From Maylandia zebra (lineage: Eukaryota; Chordata; Actinopteri; Cichliformes; Cichlidae), in assembly GCF_041146795.1 (NCBI RefSeq), contig NC_135180.1, positions 36,378,294-36,442,293 of the forward strand: a stretch of DNA of 64,000 nt. Reading direction: 5' to 3'. Shown in pieces: positions 26,535-39,774 of the stretch. A model generated the notes under the pieces. The model made no database searches. It was not told the DNA's origin and saw nothing but the letters and a program-made list of their open reading frames with translations. Each line of letters starts with the position of its first letter. Position 1 is the stretch's first letter. The translations under genes and the position numbers were made by a program.

Positions 26535-29500
26535 ATGCTGGCCCGCCTGCCAGCATCAGTTAAGCCTACCATCAGACTACTTTCCCGCACGCAGATGAAC
26601 ACTGGACCTCCAAAATGTAAGTGCCGTCTTTTATCATGTTGTGGTGTTTCTTTTGACTTGTCAAGCTGTTTTGTAAACACGACATCCACAATTTCCAAAG
26701 ATTTAAATGACACTAAAGTTTAGTTGTATAAAATATCTAATCACTGAGGATCTGAAACTCGTAGTGGGATGACCTTCTAGAGCAATGCAGAAAATATGTA
26801 AAGGATAAAAATTACCAGTAAGTTTTAGACAACTGATTTTAAAAAGCAGTTGACTTGTGTCCATGCTTCCAGCTTTTAAAATGCAGTTAAATATTCAACA
26901 TCTGTTCAGAACATTACCGTAAGTGAAGTGGATTTTGTTTGAGGCTAGTTTGGGTGCACAAATGATGGCAAATTATTGAAAACTTCTGAATTTATGTGGC
27001 ATTTCCCACAGAATAAGATGGTGTTTGTGGCTATATTGCAGCAGGATGAGTATGGACAAAAACCTACTTTACTAAATAACCCAGTGAATGTTAGCATATT
27101 TACTTTGTGGCAGTTAATCTTAGTTAGTCTTTGTTTGTCACCTGGCTCTCTGGTTTACAAAAGATTCCAGAGCAGAACGTACATAATCATAGCCAGCTAC
27201 AGTCTGCTACTGTGTGCAAGGTGAAGTACTGTCTGATCAGTTTCGCAGCATTTGGCTTCATCTGAGCAAAGGGACCTGCCCTGTCTGACAAATGGTGAAT
27301 AACTGACCGGACAGAACCTCAGAGCAAATGGATAATAAATGCAGAAAAACCAGAACAAGAAGCAACTGAAAGGTGGCTGCAACAACTTGAATGGGGATGT
27401 CCATGGGTTCTGGGGTCTGACTATTTTGGGTTTCTGATAATGGGGAGACTTGTATAGGGTGGTTGTTTTGTTTTTTGTTTTTTTGTTGTTGTTTTTTTAA
27501 GCCCAGTATTATTGAAATCTGGTCCACTTGGCAGCTTTAGAAAATATGAGTGCATAGATAACTGTGTAACTTCTGTGTATTTTTGTAAATGTTACAGTTT
27601 TGGCTATTAACAAAGACCCCCACCAAACACATTTTCAAAACTCTATACTATAGACCAGGGGTGGGTGAACTCCAGGCCTCAAGAGCTGGTGTCCTGCAGG
27701 TTTTAGATCTCACCCTGGGTCAACACACCTCAATCAAGTGATTAGCTCATTACCAGCCTCTGGAGAACTTCAAGACATGTTGAGGAGGTCATTTAGGCTA
27801 CGTTCACACTGCAGGCGAAAGCGCATCAAATCTGATTTTTGTTTTTTGTTTTTTTTTGACCCTATGCGACCCATATCCGATCATGGTATGACAGTGTGAA
27901 CGGCACAAATCCGATCTGGGTCACTTTCGTATGTGGTACTGAATCCGATACATATCCGATGTTTTAGAAAGCGACTGCTGTTTGAACGGTCATGTCGCAT
28001 TAAATCCGTCTTTTATGTCACCGACACAAGACAGACGGCAATTATCAGCTCCGGAGAAGCGCCCGAGAAGACATCGCGAACGAGCGCTTCCTGGCCATCC
28101 AGTGTAGATGTCAGTGAAACTGTTGGGAAGACATTGTTGGAGAAACGTGAACATATTATTTGTACTGTATAATCTGCAGATTCTGACAAATCTGCAACTA
28201 TCCTTTGAAGCACCGCTCCTCTCTTAAACAGCAATAAGGATCATTATTAGGCTATTTACATTATTATGTAAATAACAAAATAACTTAAAGCAAAAATTGG
28301 GAAACGTAAAGTCCGAAGTCTTTATATTAACGGCCATCTGTCAAACAATACTGTTTGGTCTGGGTCTAAACAGAGCACATCTAAAACCTGCAGGACACCA
28401 GCCCTTGAGGCCTGGAGTTCTCCACCCCTGCTGTAGACAGATGTTTTAAAGTTTCCCCTAAGAGCCGGTCACCTTGTTTTTTACCGCCAGTTTGCATTGA
28501 AGAACTTGTATAACTGCAGGCTGACAGCATGTTTCTCTATAAAGTTTTGTGCTATGTGAAATCCCAGTTGGTGTTATTTTCTAAGAATGTGCTTTTTTTT
28601 TTTTCTTTCTGATTTTGCACATCTTGCAGGGGAAACTACACAGAAAATGAGATCTGCCAGCTATCCAACCCCAGCAGAGTTGGATGCCTATGCTAAGAAA
28701 GTTGCCAACAACCCTTTGACCATCCAGATCTTCCCGAGCAGCGTCAAAGTACCTCAAAAGAAGCACATTCGTCGCACAGTCAACGGGCTTGACACATCCT
28801 TGTCCAACCAACGCCAGAGTCCCTACTCCTCTCAGGTCGGCACCAGTGGGGGCCTGCTGGCTGTCCTCTGTGCACCTGTCAAAAACTCAGACACTAGCCA
28901 CACCCGACAACTACATAATTCAGTCATGAACCCTCACAGTGGGCCCTACACCACTGAAAGCACTTTAAACCATCCTCAGCCTGCTCCTCACCTACAGGGT
29001 CCGTCTCAGTCTGCACTCCAGAAGCAAAACTTGGTTCACCCTCAAGCACTACAGCAACAGCACCGTTTGACTCATCCAATGGCTTTGCAGCAGCCTCACC
29101 CACAAGCTTTACAGCAAAGGAATATGGCTCGTTCACAAGCTCTCCAGCAGCAACAGAGCTTGTCCCAGATTCAGGCGCCACAGCAGCAGAGATTGGCTCA
29201 TCCACAGGGTATGCAGAGACAGCAGAGCCTCCCTCACACACAGACTGTGCAGCAGCAGCCACAGCAGGGCCAGTCATGTTCGTCAGTTGTACCACAGCAG
29301 CATCTTTCTCATCTGCAGTCACTAAAGCATCAGGTGGCTCCTCCACAAGCTTTACATTCACAGCAAGGAGTGACTCAGGATCTGCGCCACATATCTGATG
29401 GATCTCAGCTCCCGAGCATGCAGCACACCCAGGGGCTAGTTGGGTCGCAGGCCCTTCCCCAGGCTGTTGCTGCAGGCCCTCCTACCATGCCTAATTGCCC

Positions 29501-30584
29501 CCAGCAAGCCCGACTGGGACCTTATGGGCCGCAGAAGCTCCCTGACCCAGATGCCCCACCAAATATAACTGTATCTACCTCCACCATCCCACTGTCCATG
29601 GCAGCCAGCCTGCATCAGAACAGACCCGGTGACCTGAGCATCATTGTGCACCAAATCAACCAACTGTGTCAGGCTCGGGCCGGTATGGGCACCACCTCAG
29701 TCTGTGAGGGACAGATTGCAAACCCCAGCCCCATTAGCCGCAACCTGCTCATCAATGCCAGCTCAAGGGTGTCCTCTCACCACCCAGCTCTGGGCAATGT
29801 ACCCAGCAGCCTCATGGTGGGACCACCAGACAAAGCTGCAGCCCAAGCTCCCAGTGTTTCTCTCAATTCACAGCAGAGTATAGCTGCTGCTAATAGTGTA
29901 CCTGCTTTTCACACCAACCCTGAGAAGGTGGCGCAGCAGCAGCTTCAGCACCATTTACATCAGCAGAAACAACAGCAGCAGCAGCAACATTTTCAGCAGC
30001 TGCAGCAGCTGCAGCAGCAGCGCTCCTGGGCTCAGCATCAGTTAGCCCACATGCAGCAGCCTCCTGAGGGGGCCAATCCTTGCAAGAATCCAAGGATGGA
30101 ACCTCCAGCTGAGTGTGCTTTCCCCTCCAGAAACCTCTCCTACAGCCACAAGCTACCAAACAGTGCACAGAGCTTTCCCCTAAATCATCCTGCAGAAAAA
30201 CCGCAACCCTCATCCCCTGTTAAATGCCCAGCAAGTTCTATGCCTTACATTAATGGCCACTACATGAAGCCACCGTGGAGCAGCGTTCAAGCAACAGCAG
30301 GAAACAATGGCCCTCAAGACCTCTCAGTGGCTTTCCAGGGAGGGCAGGCTGCTGCTTCCAGAGACAGAATCCCAGGGGCAAAGTATAGGCCAGGGAAGGA
30401 GGGTCCTAATGACCAGTCAGAGCTGATGCAGAATGTGGATTTCTTAGGTGGGGATTTTCAGATGCCCAGCTTTCAGGAGCAGAATGTGGATGCAATGGGG
30501 AATATACACAGGTCCGCCAGGAGCCAAGTTCAGGAACCTGGCAGCAGCGGAGCAGTCCATGCTCATCGCCCAGGCTACTGTTAA
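26535..30584 (+). CDS. fam222b: FAM222B-like protein (two coding exons)
   Basis: Coding exons are 26535-26616 and 28630-30584, joined within a Trp codon (T|GG) by a gtaagt donor and a ttgcag acceptor. The product is 678 residues. The first exon gives MLARLPASVK and SRTQMNTGPPK, and the second continues WETTQKMRSA, the expected order for FAM222B. The diagnostic N-terminal block is PTPAELDAYAKKVANNPLTI, then FPSSVKVPQKKH and RRTVNGLDTS. Later conserved blocks are DAPPNITVSTSTIPLSMAA, ISRNLLINAS and a C-terminal HRPGYC. Residues about 160-285 are degenerate Gln-rich repeats (HPQALQQ type), and about 462-495 is a near-pure Gln tract coded mainly by CAG. Human FAM222B is 562 residues, so the fish protein is longer, mostly through Gln-rich expansion. 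Its biochemical role is not established. Open frames on the opposite strand are shadows. Confidence 0.95.
27656..28430. mobile_element. Non-autonomous hAT-type element with a second repeat nested inside
   Basis: Terminal inverted repeats CAGGGGTGGGTGAACTCCAG and its near complement GGAGTTCTCCACCCCTG bound the element. The flanks are ctatagac and ctgtagac, a 7-of-8 target duplication typical of hAT. Compared with the clean copy at 36873-37098, it is interrupted from about 27797 by a different repeat beginning GGCTACGTTCACACTGCAGG. It sits in the fam222b intron and codes for no recognised protein. Confidence 0.8.
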
Positions 30585-33500
30585 ATGTGCGTTGATGCCC
30601 ATGTGGCGTGTACTGAATTTTGTTTTTGTTCTGGTCTACAGCTGCTTTCAGCTTCTGTATTTTACTCTTTAAAACCTTCAAAGTGAGCAGTTAAATTGCA
30701 TTGCTTCAGAGCTTGATTTGGAGACCCACCAGGTGTGATGTTTCAAAGTATTCCTCAGGTCTTAAGCCATGTCGTACTTGTTGCAGATGAAGGGTTTTTG
30801 AGATCGTTGTCGACTGTTTTATCTCTGGCACAGATGTGCTGCTGTTTGTTCATATATCTATGGTGTTCAGAAATGTTAATTTGCAGCTGAGACTATGCTT
30901 GCCTTATGATTGTCACAGTGCTTTTCATAGGTTGACATGGAACAACTCAACTTTTATTAGCATGTGTGGCCTTAGAACTGCCCAGAGGCAAGATAGAATA
31001 GGATGTCTTTTGTGTAATGTTTTTATTTGCAATTATTTATCTTCCTAACAGCTTTGATCCATTTGAATGGGGGTTACTTGTATATGCAATTATTAGGACT
31101 GTTGACAGTGCTCAATCCCATAGCTGCAGTGTACATTTGTAAAGGGGTCTGGGTGTTAGCCAGAGCTTCCCTATCAGGAATACTAACATGGCTTCTGAAC
31201 GATATTGTTGGTGGTCCAGGTGATTTTTGACATTGCTCTTGGTGGGATGTTGTTTTTTTTTTTTTAAGGAAGAAAAAAAAAACCCTGCCAGAACTAGCAA
31301 AATCGGTAACCTTCTCCATTTCTGAGATTCTTGTTGTGTGGGAGTTCTTTTTAAATGTTTCTTTTTTGTTGTTGTTTTTGCATTTCTGTACATTGTCTTA
31401 CTTGAATCATAGAATTTGCTTTTAAATGTCATGCTTAACATTTGGAACAGGGGCAAAAAGTCTCATTAGCTCCCCACATGTTAATCTTTAGGCAATGTGA
31501 AACAGAATGGGTCCCATTACTTTAAACTGAGCGTGTCTGTATGTGAAAGGTAAACTGATCATGTGCATGCATGCAAGTACGTCAGCTCATGCTACCGGGG
31601 AAAATGTCATTTCCCTTGAGCACAGGTTGTCACCATTTTACTACTGTAATGCAAGTGAATTGATGTGGCGTGGATGTTTCCTTTTCTGTGGGGCTTGTGG
31701 TCAGTTGTTCATCTACTTGTCACCGGCCTTACCACGTGTCGTATTTCTGTGACCTACAGAGAAAGAACTAAGAACATGTAATGCAGGTCATGTTGTACTA
31801 GATGTACCATAGTTGATGTTGTCTGGGCTTGTGTTGCTGTATTAACCTCAAGCCTTCTGGAAAAAGCCTTAAATGACACACTAGTTATAGTCTACTTTAA
31901 CAGTTTCTTTGCCAGGATCACAACTTGTATGGCTGTGAGGAAGGTTGTTTGTTTGTTTGTTTTTTTTCCTTGTTGTTGTTGTTGTTGTTGTTGTTTTTTG
32001 CCCCTGAACTTTGGTTTCCCTGTTTAAAGCTAATGTTGGATTATTTGGGAGGTGTTAACATGGACAGGCAGTAGGCATGGATGATATTGCCTTAAGGTAA
32101 TAATGCTACTCATCCCAGATTATAAAGCCCTCATCCTTCTGTCTGAAATGTTGCCTATCTAAGGATTTAGGATAGTGGAGAAAAAATGACTTGATAGCAG
32201 ATTTAATAGGTATTTAGCCCAGGGATGTAGCAGTTATTTTAAGGTATTTGAACTGTTTTTAGTTGTTACATGTAATATCCTCATAGTTTAATTTATTTTT
32301 TGGACCACTGCATCCTGAAGCCATAGGTATTTTCACATTAGGTGCCATAGGTGACATATTGATGCAGGCAATAGGTTTGCATCATTGCTTTAATGTCTTT
32401 CACAACAGCAGTTCTTTTTTTCCTAACTGGATTGTTCTCAGAACATCGTACAGATTAAAAGGGAGAAAGAATTGCAAGATAAATCTTCAAAGAGACAATT
32501 CTCTTACAAGCTGTAGCTTTTCTGGAGTTCAGTCTTTGTACTTAATGGCAGTTTTTTTTTTTTTTTAATTACTTTTTAGTTTAGGTTTTTAGTTTGTTTT
32601 TTGTTTTTTTGTTTTTTTTCTGGCTCTCAGTTTTGATGTGCCTGCCCCCTGAAGCTGCTATTAAATTAAATCTTGACACACACGTATGATCTGTGTGTGT
32701 GTGTGTGTGTGTCTGTGGTGATGATATGGGCTGTATCAGTGAAACAAGTTCCTATTTATTTGATGGGTGAAAGTTGTCACCAGTCAAATGCAGGTATGTT
32801 TGGCTGTTTGTATGTCTTACGAGCCAAATTTTAAAGAAGATTATGTATTAATGAATTAAAACTGACCAGTATTCAAGGTGGCAGAGTGAAGTCTGACCCA
32901 CTGTGGCCTAAAGACCTTCCAAGCCTGTTTGAGTTTCTTTAACATTAAGTTGACTGGGTGAAAACACTAAAGGATTAGACAGACCCACCCTGTTAATGTT
33001 GAACTGCCTCGTTACAGCCCACCACAGTCAGGTTCTGCAGTTTCATATGAAGTGCCTCCACTGGGTGTAGTATGGAGAAGTGTGTGTGTGAGAGTGAGAC
33101 TGAGTGCTTGCGTGTATGTTAAGCTTGGGTACTTGCACACAGGTGTGCATGCTGACAGAGGTGCACAAAGTTGATCTCTGATGGGGGGGACCAAGCTGCT
33201 TAGTATAACTACTGATACTGTGTCATGGACTGAAGTCCTGGAGTGTGCCACGATTCCCAAACACTGTCAGGATGTGTGAACTGTTTGCTGCTGACTCACT
33301 GACCAAAGTGACCAGAAGTCCCTCTCTAACCACTCTGGCTGAAAGCCTGTAAAAGCTTGTTAATGAGCAGCAACCTGGTGACCTAACAAAAAGCTGCTGG
33401 GGTTCAATAAAGTCGTGTGAAGTAAACGTACCGATGTGAAATGCGCATTTATTTAAAAAAAGGAAAAAGACAAAGAGGAAAAAAACAAAACAAAACAAAA

Positions 33501-33712
33501 ACTAAATGACTTTAAAAAAAAAAAAGAAAAAATCTAGAGTGAGTCGTTCCTTTCTGCAGAGTGCACCTCAAATGTTCTGGCTTTACCCAGAAATCTGGAA
33601 ATGCATTAAAATACAGAAATATTGTACAAGAACCACATCAAGAATCACATCTACTTAAGGATGTTGTAGCTCAGCTTTTAAGTTGATTCAGATGGCAATA
33701 TTTACTGGGGAG
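30585..33712 (+). other. fam222b: fam222b 3' untranslated region and downstream sequence
   Basis: AT- and T-rich non-coding sequence with poly-T and GTT runs and no recognised gene. Candidate poly(A) signals are ATTAAA near 32661, ATTAAA near 32856 and AATAAA at 33406-33411. A 3' UTR of 2-2.8 kb is therefore likely, but the end cannot be fixed from sequence alone. Confidence 0.45.
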
Positions 33713-33846
33713 CAGACATAACAACTCTCTCTAGATTTTGACTGATTTATATAATTGTCTTTGGTTATCAAAGACATGTTGTGAACAGTGGTGGAGGGGG
33801 GGCTTACTTTCTCTACTTTGAAAATGTGATATTCCACTTTTGCCTA
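33713..33846. repeat. Donor copy of a 134-bp non-tandem direct repeat
   Basis: From CAGACATAAC to TTTTGCCTA this sequence reappears nearly unchanged at 34448-34466 plus 35206-35325, where the second copy is split by a hAT insertion. Shared stretches include TCTCTAGATTTTGACTGATT and GTGGTGGAGGGGGGGCTTAC. Confidence 0.9.
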
Positions 33847-34265
33847 ACCTTCAGGAAAAAATGTCTTGCACAAACATTCCCCTAACCAAAATAAAGTTTT
33901 CAAACACAGCTATTGACTGACTTTTTTTGTGAGCAACATGTTTCAAGGGTTTAAAGCTAATAAAACTGCATATATGGAATTTCACTTGAATCTGAATTCA
34001 GTTTAAGTAGAAAGATATTTGTATGAATATTGAATGGACAACATTCTCCTTTAGGTTTTTCAGGTAGAGCAGAATTTATGGTTCCATCTATTACAGCAAG
34101 TCGTCCAGCTTCTAAAGCAGCCAGACCATCACACTACCACCAGGTCTGATTGTTTGTTTCACCTTGGAACTTTCCCATAGGCGCTGTTTTTGCTTGGTTT
34201 CTTTATTGTTGTTGAATCATGAACACTGATCTTAACTGACAAGTCAAGCCAGCAGTTCTTTAGAT

Positions 34266-35352
34266 CATTGGTGGGGAACTCCAGGTCTCAAGGGCCGGTG
34301 TCCTAGAGGTTTTAGATGCATCCTTGATCCAACACAGCTGATTTAAAAGGTTAAATGACCTCCTCAACATGTCTTCCGAGGCCTGGTAATGAACGAGTCA
34401 TTTGATTCAGTTGTGTTGACCCAGGGTGATATCTAAAACCTGCAGGACAGACATAACTGTCTCTAGTAGTGATGTGCGATACCACTGATTTCCTTTCCGA
34501 TCCGATACCAAGTAAAATTCAGGGTGGTATCGATACTGATCCGATACCAACACTTTGTACAAAAACATATTTTATTTATTGTATCTCAAATTATAGCATA
34601 ATGATTACAGGTCATCAGATTACTTGTTCTTATCACCTAATAATGCAGAATTCATCATATAGAAATAAAAAACCTGAAGTTGTGTGCTACTTGAACACCT
34701 TGCCTGCCTGCAGCACTAAAGGACTCCGTGAGAGATGTCTGTCTCGCCCTAGCAGCACCTGTCCCTGTCCACTCCTCTTCCAACCCCTCTTCAGTTCGCC
34801 TCAACATACGCTCGTCGTATTCTGTGATGGTTTACTCTGAGGTGTTTGACAAATTTGTGGTGTTGCCACAACACCTCACTTTCTTGCCACATGTATCACA
34901 AACCACGTTTGTGGATGTAAAATACGTCCACACATGACTCCAGCCATTATTGTGAGTGCGCACACCAAGGGGCCGTGACACATTTATACAGCCGTATTTC
35001 GCTCATGACTATGAAAGGCGGAAGAGGAAGTAGTTCCTTCCAGTCTAGACAATCCGAATGAAATAGGTTCTTCCCACTGTGTTCCTGTTAATGATAAACT
35101 ACAAATTTACCCTAAATTACTAAACTATCGATATTTTAATGTGAGAATCAATTCTAGAACATAAATGATTGGTATCGAAGGAATCGATATATCCACACAT
35201 CACTACTCTCTAGATTTTGACTGATTTATATAATTGTCTTTGGTTATCAAAGACATGTTGTGAACAGTGGTGGAGGGGGGGCTTACTTTCTCTACTTTGA
35301 AAATGTGATATTCCACTTTTGCCTACTTGAGGCCTGAATTCCCCCACCCCTA
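34266..35352. mobile_element. Non-autonomous hAT-type element with perfect 8-bp target duplication
   Basis: Same family as 27656-28430 and 36873-37098. It starts with the degraded end CATTGGTGGGGAACTCCAG and finishes CCCCCACCCCTA; both sides carry the perfect duplication ctttagat (34258-34265 and 35353-35360). The right third has been replaced by a copy of the 33.7-kb sequence, which itself received another hAT. Confidence 0.85.
34467..35205 (-). mobile_element. hAT element with a BED-finger remnant, nested
   Basis: Ends are TAGTGATGTGCGATACCA and the near complement ATCCACACATCACTA. Flanks gtctctag and ctctctag match at 7 of 8 positions. On the minus strand around 34920-34840 the sequence codes for VVCDTCGKKVRCCGNTTNL, a Cys-x2-Cys zinc-finger start of BED type, then hits a stop. 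It is an internally deleted hAT derivative without a transposase core. Confidence 0.85.
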
Positions 35353-36089
35353 CTTTAGATGTTCTTCAGTCAGGGGTAAAAATAAAAAAGAGAAGTTAGG
35401 AAAAGGCACATTCTTTCTCTCGGCACTGTAAAAGATGTCATCAGTTTTACCAATTTGACTGTTGCTAAACTGGCAACATACTTAGATAAGAGGGCTAAGT
35501 TATAAGCTAATGCTAGCCAGTTTGTTTAGATAACTGCATGCATAAACTATCGATGCAACGCACAGATACCTGCTGACTAGTGCTGAGTAACATAATAAAA
35601 TTCCCGAATTTCATTCACCAAACCTGAAGCACAGACTTCTTGGACAATCAGTTTCATGCCAGATAATTATTTTGAAATATTCTATAAGACACAGACCAAC
35701 AAAAAAAACAAACAAAGAATACGAGTTCAATAACTCCAGTCAGCAAAGTTATTGCCTAGCCTGCAGCTTTGGACTAAAGCTAACTGTGTCAGCACACTCG
35801 TCAATCAAAGCAGCCGCACCATAACTTGAGCATCCGGATTGATGGGTTATTAGAAAAAAAACTTCCTCTGCCTGTTGTTAAGTAGGAAACAGTGCATAAA
35901 GACGAACACTTTCTGTGCCATCTTTAAACCTGCTTTTCATTGCTGTTAAGTTGAACATTTTAACCTCAGTTTGTGGGTGGATTGCCCAACTTGTGGAAAT
36001 AGCTTTGAGTTGACATTGGAGGAATTGCAGTTTTAGGCACTTCATGATGACTTCTTCCTTCAGTTAGAACAGTTGGAAGAAAATAGTTC
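35353..36089. other. No recognised gene
   Basis: AT-rich sequence. I see no coding or RNA gene and no clear repeat boundaries. Confidence 0.5.
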
Positions 36090-36300
36090 AATTTAGTTTT
36101 ATTTTATTTATATCACGCTGAATTGCAAAAGCATTCACCTGAAGATGTTTTACATTGTATGAAGGAGACACTGCAATAATACAGAGAAAACCACCAATCA
36201 AACAAGGAAGCACTTGGCAACAGTGGGAAAGAAAAACTCCCCTTTAACAGGTAGAAAACTCCAACAGAACCAGGCCTGGAAGGGGCAGCCATCTGCTATC
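36090..36300 (+). repeat. Teleost dispersed repeat, diverged copy
   Basis: Contains ACTTGGCAACAGTGGGAAAG, AAAAACTCCCCTTTAACAGG and CCAACAGAACCAGGCCTGGA, matching the modules at 19.5 kb but older. The next 570 bp up to 36872 show nothing recognisable. Confidence 0.7.
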
Positions 36301-36872
36301 TGAACTACAGAAACGGGCACAAATTGAAACTTCAGTCCAGGAATCTCCTGTCCTCAGCTTAACCATAATATAAATAATATAAACTTGAAGACCAAGATAC
36401 ACGACCAACAAAGGATCACACAGCGGTCTTTTCCTGTTTCACATGTTAGGCTATGCAATCTTTTGGTAATTCCACGTCAGTGGAAACCCAAAAAAAAACC
36501 ACGTACTAAGAGGCTCTAATGGCTGTGTCTCAATGTCACGGCCCATGTCACCTCTACTTGCGGCCACATAACGACATGAAGAAATATTATTTTTAAATTA
36601 TTGTTCAAAAAATTATTTAATATAAAGGCAATAGGCAGAGTGTTCCAGGCATAGCCCAAAAGAATGCAGCCTCATGGGCAGTGTAGCCCAGTTGTAAGTA
36701 AGCTATTAAGACTCGACTGTACACTGTGTTCGTGTTTTCCTCCAAAGACAATAAGTTCCGCTGGAGCAGCCTTTCAACGCCTCTCTCTGTCTCTCGCTAG
36801 CAAAGTTGACCCAGACAACAAAGTAAAGCTAGTTTTCGGCTACAAGCCCGACATGGAACCAACATATTAACC

Positions 36873-37098
36873 CAGGGGTGGCCAACTCCAGGCCTCGAGA
36901 GCCGGTGTCCTTTAGGTTTTAGATGTGTCCTTGATCCAACACAGCTGATTCAAATGGCTAAATGATCCCCTCAACATGTCTTGAAGTTCTCCAGAAGCCT
37001 GGTAATGAACTAATCATTTGATTCAGGTGTGTTGACCCAGGGTGAGATCAAAAACCTGCAGGATGCCGGCTCTCGAGGCCTGGAGTTGGCCACCCCTG
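36873..37098. mobile_element. Short non-autonomous hAT-type element (clean copy)
   Basis: A 226-bp element runs from CAGGGGTGGCCAACTCCAGG to CTGGAGTTGGCCACCCCTG, a near-perfect inverted repeat extending more than 20 bp inwards. Flanks tattaacc and tattagtc match at 6 of 8 positions. It is a useful uninterrupted reference for the two damaged copies in the window. Confidence 0.85.
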
Positions 37099-39774
37099 TA
37101 TTAGTCCCTTTACTACGGTTTGGAGCCTCAGACTTGTTTTATATACGCGCAGAATCGTTTTAATACGAGATCGCTGCTAAAAGTGCAGCCTTACCTAATG
37201 TTCACTTACTCATTTATATTAAGATTTAAAAATCTAGTTGGTATTGGTATGGCGAGTAACCTTCAGTAATACGAATAAATCACACAACAATTGCACATTC
37301 AAGTAGTTGTAAAAAGCTTGATAATATATTAAGTAATCCAAAGTAGTCAGAATACGTTACTCTCATTGAGTAATGTAACGGAATATGTTACAAAATACAT
37401 TTTGGGGCATGTATTCTGTAATCTGTAGTGAAATACATTTTAAAAGTAACCTTCCCAACACTGCATGTGGATCATCCAATGGGCTTAACGTTGTTTTTTT
37501 TAGATAAGATTTTTAGCAAAATACATCACTTTCTTCTGTACTTTGATTCAATTTTCTAGTTTTTAGTGGACCTCAGCGTTTTTGACTTTGGGAATTGCTG
37601 AGTTAGTGTAACTATTCTCACTTTCTCGAATTTCTGCTGTATCTGTCCCAGTGATAGATTGAAATTGAAAATAGCCATTGTTTCGAAAACAGCATCAGTG
37701 TATTTACAGGTAATCTCCCCCTTATTAAGAGTTACACCTGCATTTGTTGTTTCTATTTAAGTATTGCTGTGTTAGGAATTCATTGCTGTTGAGTCAATGA
37801 TTGTTGCAGCTGTCCACCAAAGGCTGGGTCTGGACTATGTTTTAATAGGGGTAACACCCACATATACAATAGAGAGGCTGTGGAAAATCACAGGCTGAAA
37901 TGCACCTGTTTCTTTCTGCAACCATATAAAACTATTTTACATATAACTGTGAGTGCAATCCTATTTTATAGCGCATATTAGCAGTGAAAATGTGCTTTCT
38001 AAACACAGTGCAATGCACAAAGACAGTGGGGCGAGCTGTTTTTAGTCTCATCTTGCCCTTGGATATAATAAGCAGGGTTTACTGAAAATACAAATATATA
38101 AATGTAATATTTTGTATATTAACACTGGTGATGTTTTGCTTTTTGTTACTAAAGCTGTCACTTTAGTCTGAGAAAAATTGCACCTACTAATTTAAGCTAA
38201 CCATTCTTCCCTCTCCGTGTCAGTGGGCAAGAGTATTATCATACTCCTTTCTCTCATTTTATACACTGTTTTGTTTGTTTGTTTGTTTGTTTGTTAATTT
38301 GTTTGTTTGCTTGTTTTAATCAATTTTAAATCATGCTTTTTATTTGTTTTTGTTTCTAATGTCTCTGTAAAGCACTTTGAATCACCTTGTTGTTGAATTG
38401 TGCTATACAAATAAACTTGCCTTGCCTTGCCTTGCCTCTGAGTGACTGGTGCATCTCCATGCTTTCCACAGAAGAAGGACACAATACAGGAAAGCACACC
38501 GTTTAGGAAAGATATTTTTAATGAATTAATTGTAGTAACTTAGTGTGTAACATTTAAATATTTGTTTTCATTCAATCTGTCCAGTCTGATGTACTAATTT
38601 ACCCTAAATAAACAGACATTTTCTCCACGAGTAAACCAAAGAGAACTTTATTCCATTTTCACATGTTTGAAAGTGTGACTTATGTGATAATAAGTACAGG
38701 AGCTATAATATAATTATATGAAGATAAAAAAAATAACAAAGATATTTTTAATTCTACCCATTTAAATGGAAACAGAATCAGTTGGCTAGTTGCCCTCCTC
38801 AATACATCATTTAAGTAATATAATATCCAGCAGAATTTCTTGTGCACACTAAAGATGCAAGATAAAACATTTTCTGAAAAGTCGACTCCTCCCTCATATG
38901 CATCACATTCGTTTGAGGTGATCTTGAAACAAATGATGCGTGAGATATTGTTCTTTGTTTCTACTCAGAAGAATGAAACTTATTTACACTTGTGACCAGA
39001 CTGCATTTTGTTACTACTTTTCAATCTTGTTCCTCGGTGGAAACTGAAACACCCATGTCTTAATATATCAATACTAGGATGTGAACACTCAGCTATCATA
39101 AGACTGTGAACACGTAATAAAGAATGCAAAACAACTGACAACAGCAAACTCCTCTTCGGCATATACTTCAGTTGTGTGTAGGTAGGTAACACTTTTTATC
39201 CTAAGGCTCAAAAGTTTGACTTTAAATAGAGTCATGCAGATTCACACACATGCATCTGTGCTATCTAAATATTTAATTTAATACAAAAAATTGCAGCTCT
39301 TTCATTGCAATCACAAATTTAAATTTGCCTGCTCAAGAATGTGACAATCAAAAATTCTGAACCCAAGCTGAAGCTCTGTTTATAGAAGACAGGTAATGGG
39401 AAACCAGTCAGGACATAGTGGGCTTTCAGGGAGAAAGCTTGAAAGGGACATGAGATAGAACTGCTTGTTTCAGACTGGAGCTGCTTAAAGTGCAATAAAA
39501 CATCATTATTAGCAGTGACTAATATAAAGCTACTTCAGTCTAATCTGGTTATGGCTCTAGCAAAAATAATTGGGGGATTTTTATATTCTGCTTAATCTAG
39601 GGAATGTGGGACTGCTGCTGATGTTGACCACGGTTGTGTATCCTCTTCAAGAGCAGATTTACAGGCCCTCGAATCCCTGAAGATTTAAATGGTGCCTCTT
39701 TAGTAGCATTTTTGCAGAAAGAAATCGTAAAAATGTGCGTGTGGTCTTTTGTCCTACCAGTAAGGCTGCTGTGA
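37099..39774. other. Gene-free stretch with a LINE/SINE tail
   Basis: No gene is seen. At about 38272-38437 a (GTTT)n run is followed by GTAAAGCACTTTGAATCACC, TTGTGCTATACAAATAAACT and TGCCT units, the 3' tail of an L2/Maui-type LINE or a SINE sharing that tail. The remainder is AT-rich and unremarkable. Confidence 0.6.

Noticed and set aside
28924..29663. Minus-strand open frames of up to 145 codons across fam222b
   Set aside because: Antisense shadows of the CAG-rich coding exon; the plus strand is clearly the gene.
33012..33498. Minus-strand frames downstream of fam222b as a gene
   Set aside because: Low-complexity, no splice signals or known domain; lies in or near the fam222b 3' region.
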